DNA of 16,683 nucleotides from contig CACYJD010000006.1 of assembly GCA_902774655.1 (NCBI GenBank), positions 1 to 16,683 of the forward strand, given 5' to 3'. Shown here piece by piece: positions 1 through 7,517 of this stretch. Under the pieces are notes generated by a model, which ran no database searches, was not told the origin of the DNA, and saw only the letters and a list, made by a program, of their open reading frames with translations. Position numbers and translations under genes: made by a program. Positions within the stretch are counted from its first letter, which is position 1. The number at the start of each line of letters is the position of its first letter. This DNA comes from an uncultured Erysipelotrichaceae bacterium. Lineage in GTDB: Bacteria > Bacillota_I > Bacilli_A > RFN20 > CAG-826.

Positions 1-1
1 T

Positions 2-457
2 TTCGTTAATGGTGAAACAATCGGTAAGAAGTTTATGGGTATCTGCTTAGTTAATTCCAAAGGATATCAAGTTACCAAACCCCAAGTTTTACTTAGGTTC
101 CTAGTGTTTTTTGTAGAAATCACATTGTCACTTGTAATCGTTGGTATTGGTTTAACTTCATTAGCAACATTAGGTATTGGTATTGTCGCGTTACTTACCG
201 CAACATTATTAAACAAGAACAAGAGAGCATTGCATGATTTTGCCGCTGGAACTATGGTAGTGGTTACTAAAAATTCTGTCTTCTTTAAAAACAAAGATGA
301 AGAAGATGCTTATGAACTCAAAGTTCAAAATGAGATTAATAAATATAAATCTGTAGAGATTGAAAACAAGAATATTATCCAAGTCGGCAGTAAAATTGTC
401 GAAAAAAATCTAAAAAACGAGAATTTAGATAATCAAGAGGAAGAATCGAATAAGTAA
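2..457 (+). CDS. RDD family membrane protein, 3' part (start lies before the window)
   Basis: The frame is open from the first base of the window, so the gene begins upstream and the first internal ATG (35) is not the start. The visible sequence carries RDD-domain hallmarks: a GETIGKKFMGI segment (the family's GxTxGKrxxG motif) at the edge, an LLRF motif before a hydrophobic stretch, a second hydrophobic stretch, and a closing KRALHDFAAGT motif (family: K-R-x-L-H-D-x-x-A-G-T). At least two membrane helices are visible, followed by a soluble, charged tail of about 50 residues rich in Lys, Glu and Asn. RDD proteins are small integral membrane proteins of mostly unknown role; some have been linked to ion transport. 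The gene ends in TAA and is followed at once by a terminator, so it is separate from the transporter block downstream. Family call firm, function unknown. Confidence 0.85.
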   Translation, partial: FVNGETIGKKFMGICLVNSKGYQVTKPQVLLRFLVFFVEITLSLVIVGIGLTSLATLGIGIVALLTATLLNKNKRALHDFAAGTMVVVTKNSVFFKNKDEEDAYELKVQNEINKYKSVEIENKNIIQVGSKIVEKNLKNENLDNQEEESNK

Positions 458-468
458 ATTGGTAAAAG

Positions 469-494
469 TGAGCGTGAAAAATCGCTCATTTTTT
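469..494 (+). terminator. Intrinsic terminator of the RDD gene
   Basis: A 6-bp stem TGAGCG/CGCTCA (469-474 with 483-488) encloses an 8-base loop and runs into a T6 tract (489-494). The A-rich 5' flank pairs with the T-tract and lengthens the stem. It starts 12 bases after the RDD stop codon. Confidence 0.85.
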
Positions 495-522
495 CAATTA
501 AAGCGCATATTCTCGCATATTT

Positions 523-540
523 AGGACTAAAGTCCCAAAT
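523..540. promoter_or_regulatory. Imperfect 18-bp palindrome shared with the tRNA-Pro/uvrA intergenic region
   Basis: TTAGGACTAAAGTCCCAA here is nearly self-complementary, with half-sites TTrGGAC and GTCyCAA around a central wAAw. The same pattern, TTGGGACAAATGTCTCAA, occurs at 14601-14618. Both copies lie in intergenic promoter regions, and each ends about 105 bases before a start codon (msmX-like ATPase and uvrA). This suggests a transcription factor site. I do not recognise the regulator. Confidence 0.4.
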
Positions 541-573
541 ATTTCAATTTCAAAAATCTATGCTATTTTTTCA

Positions 574-593
574 ATAACATAAAATGTTATCAT
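574..593 (+). promoter_or_regulatory. Candidate promoter of the ABC/nuclease operon with overlapping inverted repeat
   Basis: An extended -10 element, TG-T-TATCAT (TG at 585-586, hexamer at 588-593), lies about 50 bases before the ATPase start. I see no good -35. An inverted repeat ATAACAT-AAA-ATGTTAT (574-590) overlaps the -10, as an operator would. An 8-base direct repeat CGCATATT (504-511 and 514-521) lies further upstream. The assignment rests on pattern alone. Confidence 0.4.
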
Positions 594-644
594 TATTTTG
601 TAGTAATACAGCTACGTACATACACCATAGGAGGTATAAACTAC

Positions 645-2096
645 ATGGAAGTAAGAATTGAAAATCTTACGAAAACCTTCGTCGGTCGAAAAGGTGTTGA
701 AACAACCGCTGTCAATCAAATGTCCTTCACAATTCCTGACGGTAAACTCGTCGGTCTTTTAGGACCATCAGGATGTGGAAAGTCCACAACCCTTTACATG
801 ATTGCAGGTTTGCATAAACCTACCGACGGGCACATTTGGTTTGGCAATGATGATGTTACTAATCTTCCTCCAGAAAATAGAGGTATTGGCTTAGTTTTCC
901 AAAACTACGCTCTTTACCCACATTTATCTGTGAAGCAGAACATTCAATTTCCTTTAGATAATGTGCGTTATCCTGGCCCATTCGGTATTGAAGAAGGCCA
1001 CTTAGCAGATGTCAAACAAGACATGTCGCTTACACAATCTGCTCTTCAAGATGCCAAAAAACAACATGGCAAACTCGAAGCGAAGATTGCTCAACTTCAA
1101 AATAAGGTTGAAAAAGCTGTCAGAAAGAATGATGAAGAAGCTGCCAACCTCTATCGCGAAGAACTTGCAAACAATGAGAAACTCTATGCTTCATTAGAAG
1201 AAAGAATGCCTCATTATGCAGAAAGAATCGAAGTCCTTGAGAAAGAACTCGTCAAAGCAAAAGAAGCACTTGCTGATGCTAAAGAGAGATATGCTAAGCT
1301 CAAAGTCGAAGATCCTGAAAGAGCCAAAGAAATTAGCAAAACAAAACTTTCTAAACAAGAAAAAGATGCTATTGCTCATGAAATGGCTAAGATCGTTGAT
1401 ATCGAACAATTCCTTGATCGTAAACCAAAAGAATTGTCCGGTGGTCAGCAACAACGTGTCGCTATTGCTCGTGCATTAGCAAAGAAACCACGTGTCTTAT
1501 TACTTGATGAACCATTAAGTAACCTAGATGCACGTTTACGTTTACAAACTCGTGAAGAGATTAAACGTATTCAAAGAGAAACTGGAATTACAACAGTCTT
1601 CGTTACACATGACCAAGAAGAAGCTATGTCTATTTCTGATATCATCGTCGTTATGAAGCTTGGTGTTATCCAACAAATTGATGAACCACAAACCGTTTAT
1701 GAAGAACCAGCCAACTTATTCGTTGCGAAATTCTTAGGTTCTCCAGCAATTAACGTCTTTGATGGTGCTATCAAAGGTGGCAAATTATACCTTAATGAAT
1801 CTGTCTTTGATGAAGATCCTTGCTATAAGGAAGGCGAAGATAGACCAGTTAAGATTGCCGTCCGTCCTGAAGCTTTTGCCTTTGAAAATAAGAAAGGTAA
1901 AGTCCCAGTTACAGTTTCCACAATTGAGCATATCGGTAGAGATATCACAATTAATGGTTGCGTCTCAGGACAAGAAAATAAAATTAAGGTTATTATTCCT
2001 TCCGAATTACGTAAAGAAGTCCTTGGAAAAGATGAACTCAAGTTCAATCCAAAACGCTTCTATGTATTCGAAGAATCAGGAGAAAGAATTAAATAA
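645..2096 (+). CDS. ABC importer ATPase (MalK/MsmX/UgpC type) with coiled-coil insertion
   Basis: Cytoplasmic ATPase that should power the two permeases encoded next to it. Motifs in order: Walker A GPSGCGKST (residues 40-48), Q-loop VFQNYALYPHLSV (from 84), signature LSGGQ (264-268), Walker B VLLLDEP (284-290), D-loop SNLD (292-295) and H-loop TH (321-322). A C-terminal regulatory domain of the MalK kind follows. The oddity is length: 483 residues against about 370 for the family. The extra 115-120 residues lie between the Q-loop and the signature (about 110-235), are rich in Lys, Glu, Ala and Leu with heptad-like spacing, and probably form an antiparallel coiled-coil hairpin in the helical subdomain. 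From memory, mycoplasma UgpC-type ATPases (M. genitalium MG187) are likewise oversized. The start is supported by AGGAGGT at 629-635. First gene of the block. The ATPase call is certain; the substrate is not. Confidence 0.93.
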   Translation: MEVRIENLTKTFVGRKGVETTAVNQMSFTIPDGKLVGLLGPSGCGKSTTLYMIAGLHKPTDGHIWFGNDDVTNLPPENRGIGLVFQNYALYPHLSVKQNIQFPLDNVRYPGPFGIEEGHLADVKQDMSLTQSALQDAKKQHGKLEAKIAQLQNKVEKAVRKNDEEAANLYREELANNEKLYASLEERMPHYAERIEVLEKELVKAKEALADAKERYAKLKVEDPERAKEISKTKLSKQEKDAIAHEMAKIVDIEQFLDRKPKELSGGQQQRVAIARALAKKPRVLLLDEPLSNLDARLRLQTREEIKRIQRETGITTVFVTHDQEEAMSISDIIVVMKLGVIQQIDEPQTVYEEPANLFVAKFLGSPAINVFDGAIKGGKLYLNESVFDEDPCYKEGEDRPVKIAVRPEAFAFENKKGKVPVTVSTIEHIGRDITINGCVSGQENKIKVIIPSELRKEVLGKDELKFNPKRFYVFEESGERIK

Positions 2097-2140
2097 TTTA
2101 TCAACTGATTAAAAATTCTAAAGAAAGGAGTAAATAACTA

Positions 2141-3301
2141 ATGGCAAAATTAGAAATCGCTGAAGAAGTTAAAGTTGTCGATAGTGGTGATGGCTTTGTT
2201 CATGACACTGGACATTTAATTTCGAAGCGTAGAGGAAAATCACTCCCTCAATGGGCCACAGCATGGATTGTTTTAATTCCTGCGATGATCTTCCTCCTAT
2301 TATTCATGTTTTACCCAATTCTTAATACATTCTTCATGGCCTTTATCCAAAACTTCTCTTGGCAAAAAGGCGCAGGAAGCTTTGCATTTGGTAACTTTTT
2401 TGCCGGATTACAAAATTTCTGCCAACAATGGGAAATTAATGATGATGGTGTAAAATATTGCTTCATTTATAACGAGATTCCTCGATTTGGATTTGAAAAC
2501 TTTGCTACTGTTTTAGGTAACCAAACATTCTTACATTCAATCTGGAATACCTTCGAACTTGTTATTATTGAAGTTCCACTAACAATTATGATTGCCTTAT
2601 TAATCGCTACATTCTTAAACGGAATTAAAGCATTAAGAGGTTTATATCAAACTATCTTTTTCTTACCATATGTTACTAATACAATTGCTCTTGGTTTAGT
2701 CTTCCAAATCATCTTCTCAAGTGGTGAGGGTGGTATCATGAACATGCTTATCACCGCATTAGGTGGTCAACCTGTTAACTGGTTACGTTCGACTGAATAT
2801 CACTTGAACGAACAAGTTACTCTTGCACCTGCTTCAAGATTCCACCAAGGTGTTGTTATCGTTACATACGCAATTTGGAACGGCTTAGCATTTAAGATCT
2901 TAGTCTTTATGTCAGGCTTAGCCACAATTGATAAACAATATTATGATGCTGCTAAGATCGATGGATCTAGTAACTTCACAATATGGAGAAGAATTACACT
3001 TCCACTTTTGTCTCCACAAATTCTATACATCACTATTACATCATTTATCGGTGCGTTTAAGATGTATACGGGCGTTATGTCTGTCTATTCATCCGTCGCA
3101 ACAACAGCGAAGAACTCATTCTACTTCGGTGGTGATGTTGGTACTGAATGGATGCCAATCGTTGGTTGGATTTATAAAGAACTAGATTCACCTACAGCTG
3201 GTCCTGGTGTTGCCGCTGCTGGTTCACTAGTCTTATTAACAATTATTCTTATTATTACTGCAGTCCAATATGGCGTCAGTAGTAAGAGAGTACATTATTA
3301 G
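2141..3301 (+). CDS. ABC transporter permease, MalF/UgpA type
   Basis: Integral membrane subunit of a carbohydrate-type (CUT1) ABC importer. A 40-residue polar N-terminus precedes the first helix (about residues 38-65, a WIVLIPAMIFLLLFMFYP segment). A long extracytoplasmic loop of about 75 residues with two cysteines follows, then the permease core of roughly five more helices. The EAA loop that docks on the ATPase is clear: YYDAAKIDG at 267-275, continuing to an I-x-LP-L-LSP segment. At 386 residues it is longer than many family members because of the loop and the N-terminus. AAAGGAG at 2124-2130 supports the ATG. It lies 44 bases after the ATPase gene, and its stop codon overlaps the ribosome binding site of the next permease gene, so the two are probably translationally coupled. 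Confidence 0.92.
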   Translation: MAKLEIAEEVKVVDSGDGFVHDTGHLISKRRGKSLPQWATAWIVLIPAMIFLLLFMFYPILNTFFMAFIQNFSWQKGAGSFAFGNFFAGLQNFCQQWEINDDGVKYCFIYNEIPRFGFENFATVLGNQTFLHSIWNTFELVIIEVPLTIMIALLIATFLNGIKALRGLYQTIFFLPYVTNTIALGLVFQIIFSSGEGGIMNMLITALGGQPVNWLRSTEYHLNEQVTLAPASRFHQGVVIVTYAIWNGLAFKILVFMSGLATIDKQYYDAAKIDGSSNFTIWRRITLPLLSPQILYITITSFIGAFKMYTGVMSVYSSVATTAKNSFYFGGDVGTEWMPIVGWIYKELDSPTAGPGVAAAGSLVLLTIILIITAVQYGVSSKRVHY

Positions 3302-3312
3302 GAGGTTATCTT

Positions 3313-4263
3313 ATGGCTGAACATGCTCAATATTATGCAACCAAAGCACAAGCTAACCTTGCTAAGTTAAGCGGCGTTGTTAGAAAGATATTAATCTACT
3401 TATTCTTAACAATCTTTGCTTTATTCATGCTAACACCATTCGTATTCATGGTAGTCGCAAGCTTTGTTGACGCGGACGCATTTGCCGAGTTTACACAATA
3501 TGCTGATTTTACAAAACTCGGATTCCAGAATTGGACTATCGGAAACTACGCACAAATCTTAAATTCCGTTTACACAGATAACTTAGGTAACGTGAAGCAA
3601 GGTGCAAACTTCCTTCAATATTACTTAAATACTCTTATTGTAGCGGTGGGCTCAACTTCGGTTACAGTTATTACCGCAGTCCTTGCAGCCTTTGCATTTG
3701 CTAGACTTGAGTTTAAGGGTAAAAACTTACTCTTCACACTCCTTTTAGCAACTATGATGATTCCAGGTGAAATGATGGTTATCACTAACTATCAAACAAC
3801 TATTCAACTTCAATGGAAATTTACCTTTGCAGCGTTGATATTTGTTCATGGTGTTAGTGTCTTCTACATTTATTACCTCAGACAAACTTTCCAACAAATT
3901 CCAAACGAATTATATCTTGCCGCTAAAGTCGACGGTGTTAATGACTTTGAATATTTGTTAAAAGTTATGGTTCCAATTGCTATGCCAACAATTATGACAA
4001 TCGTCATCTTGTCCTTGATGGGTTCGTGGAACTCCTTCATTTGGCCAACACTTGTTGCAAATGGTAACTGGAAATTCAACGAAAACTACGATATGAAGTT
4101 AGTCTCTAATGGTCTTATGTCCTTATTTGCTACTAACGCAAATGGATATGACGCTATTAAGATTGCTGGATCAATGGTCGTTACCGCACCATTATTCATC
4201 TTCTTCATTATCTTCCGTAAATACATCATGCGTGGTGTCTCACGTAGTGGTATTAAAGGTTAG
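3313..4263 (+). CDS. ABC transporter permease, MalG/UgpE type
   Basis: Second membrane subunit, pairing with the permease upstream. At 316 residues it is close to the family's usual size of 270-300 plus a loop. A first helix (about residues 23-50) is followed by an extracytoplasmic segment, then five more hydrophobic segments. The EAA loop reads ELYLAAKVDG (199-208) and continues to a VPIAMP segment (P-x-A-x-P is typical of the MalG side). The C-terminus ends in an FRKYIMRGVSRSGIKG tail, as in this subfamily. AGGAGGT at 3300-3306 overlaps the TAG stop of the preceding gene (3299-3301). A 44-base gap then leads to the lipoprotein genes. Confidence 0.92.
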   Translation: MAEHAQYYATKAQANLAKLSGVVRKILIYLFLTIFALFMLTPFVFMVVASFVDADAFAEFTQYADFTKLGFQNWTIGNYAQILNSVYTDNLGNVKQGANFLQYYLNTLIVAVGSTSVTVITAVLAAFAFARLEFKGKNLLFTLLLATMMIPGEMMVITNYQTTIQLQWKFTFAALIFVHGVSVFYIYYLRQTFQQIPNELYLAAKVDGVNDFEYLLKVMVPIAMPTIMTIVILSLMGSWNSFIWPTLVANGNWKFNENYDMKLVSNGLMSLFATNANGYDAIKIAGSMVVTAPLFIFFIIFRKYIMRGVSRSGIKG

Positions 4264-4307
4264 TAGTTCTCGCGTACACGCATAAATATATAAGAAAGGA
4301 AAGATTT

Positions 4308-5876
4308 ATGAAAACAACAGGTAAAATTGCTGGTTTAGCTCTTATGGCTACAATGCTTCTAGCTGGTTGTGGTGAAAAATATGACGTCTTACTTTGGACA
4401 TCATTCGGTAGTGCATATACAACTGCTCTTGATAACTTAATTGAAGACGTTGAAAAGACCACAGGCTTAAAGATCAAAAACGAATCCCAAAAGAGTTATC
4501 CTCAACTTCAAACCAACATCAATAACTCTGTTTCTACAGACTCATATCCAAATATTGCTATGGGTTATCCTGATCACTTTGCTGGATATATTAAATCCAA
4601 TATTCAATTAGCCCTTGACCAATATATTAAGGCTTATGATGCCGAACATAATGAATCATTACTTGATGACTATTATTCAGAATATATGACAGAGAATATG
4701 ACTCTTAAATATAATTCTAAGGATGAACCTTACATTATGGGTTTACCATTCAACAAATCAACAGAAGTTATCGCTTATAACGGTTACTTTGTTGACTACG
4801 CCGCATCAATTGATGCTTCCTTAGCCACATTACCAGATACATGGGCTGAATGGGAAACCAAAGGTGAATCTTACATGAATGTAATGAAAACATTATTTGG
4901 TAAGAAACTTTGTGGTGTTATTGGTGATGACGATACAGTCTCAGACTTCTCCGTTATTGGCGCAACTGAAAAAGTCCCAACTGGTAAAGAAGAATTACTT
5001 GACTTAACCAAAGTTAGCTCAACAAGATTCAAACTTATGTCTTGGGACGCTCTTGACAATATGTTCATTACTCTTTGCCGTCAATGGGGTGGTGTTTATA
5101 CAAGCTATACTCCAGATGATAGAAAGAATAACGGTGGTAAAGGCTGGGCAAGATTCTTTGATGCCGATTTTACAATGGGTGACGGCACAGTTATCCACCC
5201 AAGAGAAGTTACAACTGAAATGTTGAACTATATGAAAGGTTTACATGATAAAGACCTTATCGGTTCCGCAAGTGAAACTGGTGAAGGTGCTTATGCAAGT
5301 GATGCCTTTAAATATGGTAGAACAATGTTCGTTGTCTGTTCATCCGGTGGTTTAAGCCACAACATCTTAGGTGACTTTGATGTTAGAATTCACGCAATTC
5401 CTTATAGAGATGCTGCTCATAAGAAAGTTATCTCCCAAGGTACAAACCTCGCTTTATTCGACCAAGGCGATGATGAAACCTTACAAAAAGGATTTGACGC
5501 AATTATTGCTTTAACCCGTGGTGACATTCAAGGTGCATGGGCTGCCGAAACTGGTTACTTCCCAGCAACCAAATCTGCTACCAACAGTAAAGTCTACCAA
5601 GACCTTTTAACCAAACCTCAAACAACAATGATTAAGAAGGTTTACCAAAAATCAGCTAAACTCAATAATGAAGTTTATAGCTCAGAAACAGAAGGTTGGG
5701 ATAAATTCGTCGATCCTGGCTTCGTTGGTAGTAGCCAAATCCGTACCGCTGTTGAACCAATCATGACTATGTTATTTGGTAACTCAAAGACCATTAACGA
5801 AATCATGAAGACAGCATTAAGTCAAATTGATACATACCTATCAAGCGACACTAAAGCATATATTAAAACTTTATAA
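4308..5876 (+). CDS. Solute-binding lipoprotein of the ABC transporter (SBP family 1-like)
   Basis: Predicted surface lipoprotein. A Lys-containing N-terminus and hydrophobic core lead to the lipobox LAGC with Cys21 as the lipidation site. The mature part begins with an LLWTSFGSAY strand and shows the family-1 (MalE/UgpB-like) layout: a helix-rich TALDNLIEDVEKTTG segment, a GLPFNKSTEVIAYN segment (the family's P-x-N-x-S-x-x-x-x-Y-N hinge region), LPDTWAEW, a YGRTMFVVCSSGG segment, and a late GAWAAETGYFPATKSA segment matching the family's G-Y-x-P-x-x. At 522 residues it is about 100 longer than ordinary sugar-binding proteins. AAAGGA at 4295-4300 supports the start. It presumably delivers substrate to the permeases just upstream. 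The ligand cannot be read from sequence; given the nuclease and OB-fold lipoproteins that follow, an oligonucleotide or nucleoside derivative is as likely as a sugar. Confidence 0.88.
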   Translation: MKTTGKIAGLALMATMLLAGCGEKYDVLLWTSFGSAYTTALDNLIEDVEKTTGLKIKNESQKSYPQLQTNINNSVSTDSYPNIAMGYPDHFAGYIKSNIQLALDQYIKAYDAEHNESLLDDYYSEYMTENMTLKYNSKDEPYIMGLPFNKSTEVIAYNGYFVDYAASIDASLATLPDTWAEWETKGESYMNVMKTLFGKKLCGVIGDDDTVSDFSVIGATEKVPTGKEELLDLTKVSSTRFKLMSWDALDNMFITLCRQWGGVYTSYTPDDRKNNGGKGWARFFDADFTMGDGTVIHPREVTTEMLNYMKGLHDKDLIGSASETGEGAYASDAFKYGRTMFVVCSSGGLSHNILGDFDVRIHAIPYRDAAHKKVISQGTNLALFDQGDDETLQKGFDAIIALTRGDIQGAWAAETGYFPATKSATNSKVYQDLLTKPQTTMIKKVYQKSAKLNNEVYSSETEGWDKFVDPGFVGSSQIRTAVEPIMTMLFGNSKTINEIMKTALSQIDTYLSSDTKAYIKTL

Positions 5877-5879
5877 TCT

Positions 5880-7499
5880 ATGAAAAATCGCATCGGATAT
5901 TTATCTATATTAACTTCACTTGTTTTCACTGCATGCTTAGCTGGATGCGGTGATGATAGTGAGAAACTATATGATACTCCTCTTACAGATGAGCTTAAGC
6001 TCAACGAAGAAGTTGAGGGTGCTGACTTTTTAGCACCGTCCGATGGCAATTCAGCTCTTGGTGAAGTAACTCTTACAAGCGTAGTCGATGGAGATACATT
6101 CAATTTCCTAAACGGCCACGTCGAAAACGTAAAAGATACTACCCAAGCCAGTCTATCATTAAGATATTTAGGTGTTGATACCCCAGAGTCTACTTCGGCC
6201 GTTATGCCCTGGGGTGTCAAGGCCTCTAAGTTTGTGAAAAGCATTCTTTGGGATTCAAAGAAAGATGCTCAAAAACCATACAAAGTTGTCTTGATGAATG
6301 ATTATGGCACTTGGGGGCAACAAGACCCTAACGATCGTTATCTTGGATTTGTCTGGTACAAGATGACTCCTGATAGCGACTTTAGATTATTAAATCTTGA
6401 AATAATCGAACAATTCTATTCGAAATCCACTCTTAGTGAGGACTCAGAATATTGCCCATATAAGCCATATTTTGACGCCGCACATAAGAATGGCATGCTC
6501 GCTAAGAAGCGTGTCTTTGGTGAACAAGACCCAGGATACGACTATAGCGATAAAATTTATGAAATGTCTATCCGCCATTTAAGAGAAAATTATGAATCTT
6601 ATGGCGTTAGTGATTCTAGTGATACTGATGGCAACACAAGTAGTGGCCTTAGACTTAGAATCGTTGGACTTATTGTTGGTTTTAGCGGAAATAACATAAT
6701 TCTTAGGGATGTTGTTGAACCTGATGCTAAAGGTGAATTTGCTTCAATTTATGTATTTTCTTCAATTTCTGTTCAAACTGCTTCTGCAGACTGGAAGGTT
6801 GGAGACATTATTAAATTTGTATGTAGAGCAACCACCTATAAAGGCAATGTTCAATTAACTGACTTACATCATGTTAGTTCAGCTATGTCAGACGATGCAA
6901 AAATCGTCAGGTTAGTAAATGCTGCTGAATTTGGTTTAACTTCCAGAACTTCTTGGAATGACGAAACCAAAGTCAACGCTATTACTGAAGAAGCAAAAAA
7001 GGTTGGAATTGAAAATGGAGTCAAAGGGGGATATCAATATAGCTTTAATCCTTATGATAAAGTTACTGACTTCGATTCAATTACAAATAAACGTGATCTA
7101 GAACGTTATCTAGGTGATTATGTAAAAGTCAAAGTTACCGTTAGAGAAGGGGATAATTTAGATCCTCATCCTGTTGGTGATGAAGTTGTTACTGATTACT
7201 ATAGATATGACGATTTAGACACAACTCTTAATGTTGGAACTGGTAATTGCACAATTTTAGTCGAAAACGCTAAAGGAGTACATTTATCACTTCGTTCATT
7301 AAGAATGACAAGTTACTATACTGAAACCGACTTCCAACTTGGTCATACGTATTATGTTTATGGACAAGTTAATAAATACTTTGAAGAGTATCAAATTAAC
7401 TTACCAAACGCATCTGCTAGAGCCAATAGCGGTCCATCAATGTCTTATGTTGATGCCGAAAGTGGAAGTACCATTCAGACTTATGTAATGGAAGCATAA
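5880..7499 (+). CDS. Surface thermonuclease (SNase) lipoprotein with C-terminal OB-like domains
   Basis: Predicted lipid-anchored, calcium-dependent nuclease. The signal peptide ends in lipobox LAGC with Cys23. The SNase domain covers about residues 61-215. All residues expected from staphylococcal nuclease are present: VVDGDT (Asp70, Asp72), SLRYLGVDTPE (Arg95, Asp100, Thr101, Glu103) and NDRYLGFVWY (Arg153, the counterpart of Arg87). The rest is not ordinary SNase. Two beta-rich segments with OB-fold character follow, one at about 256-332 (LRLRIVGLIVG...NNIILRDV...VGDIIKFVCRA...KGNVQLTDL) and one at about 405-512 (YLGDYVKVKVTV...HTYYVYGQVNKYFEEYQINL). OB folds often bind single-stranded nucleic acid; SNase plus OB domains also occur in B. 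subtilis YhcR. The ATG lies 3 bases after the preceding stop with no clear ribosome binding site, which suggests translational coupling. The nuclease call is firm, the OB assignments moderate. Confidence 0.88.
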   Translation: MKNRIGYLSILTSLVFTACLAGCGDDSEKLYDTPLTDELKLNEEVEGADFLAPSDGNSALGEVTLTSVVDGDTFNFLNGHVENVKDTTQASLSLRYLGVDTPESTSAVMPWGVKASKFVKSILWDSKKDAQKPYKVVLMNDYGTWGQQDPNDRYLGFVWYKMTPDSDFRLLNLEIIEQFYSKSTLSEDSEYCPYKPYFDAAHKNGMLAKKRVFGEQDPGYDYSDKIYEMSIRHLRENYESYGVSDSSDTDGNTSSGLRLRIVGLIVGFSGNNIILRDVVEPDAKGEFASIYVFSSISVQTASADWKVGDIIKFVCRATTYKGNVQLTDLHHVSSAMSDDAKIVRLVNAAEFGLTSRTSWNDETKVNAITEEAKKVGIENGVKGGYQYSFNPYDKVTDFDSITNKRDLERYLGDYVKVKVTVREGDNLDPHPVGDEVVTDYYRYDDLDTTLNVGTGNCTILVENAKGVHLSLRSLRMTSYYTETDFQLGHTYYVYGQVNKYFEEYQINLPNASARANSGPSMSYVDAESGSTIQTYVMEA

Positions 7500-7517
7500 T
7501 TTAGAAAGGATATTAAG

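Noticed and set aside
504..521. Direct repeat CGCATATT spaced by 10 bases as a repeat array
   Set aside because: Only two short copies, no further periodicity; not enough for a repeat or CRISPR-like element. No CRISPR array, insertion sequence or phage gene was seen anywhere in the window.
645..4263. Plain maltose, multiple-sugar or glycerol-3-phosphate transporter
   Set aside because: The subunit families fit, but no sugar enzymes or regulator lie nearby and the lipoproteins point to nucleic acids. Kept only as the alternative; not excluded.
5822..6244. A 140-codon open frame on the minus strand
   Set aside because: It lies antisense across the end of the binding-lipoprotein gene and the SNase domain, whose plus-strand frames have clear motifs. 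It has no ribosome binding site and no recognisable domain.
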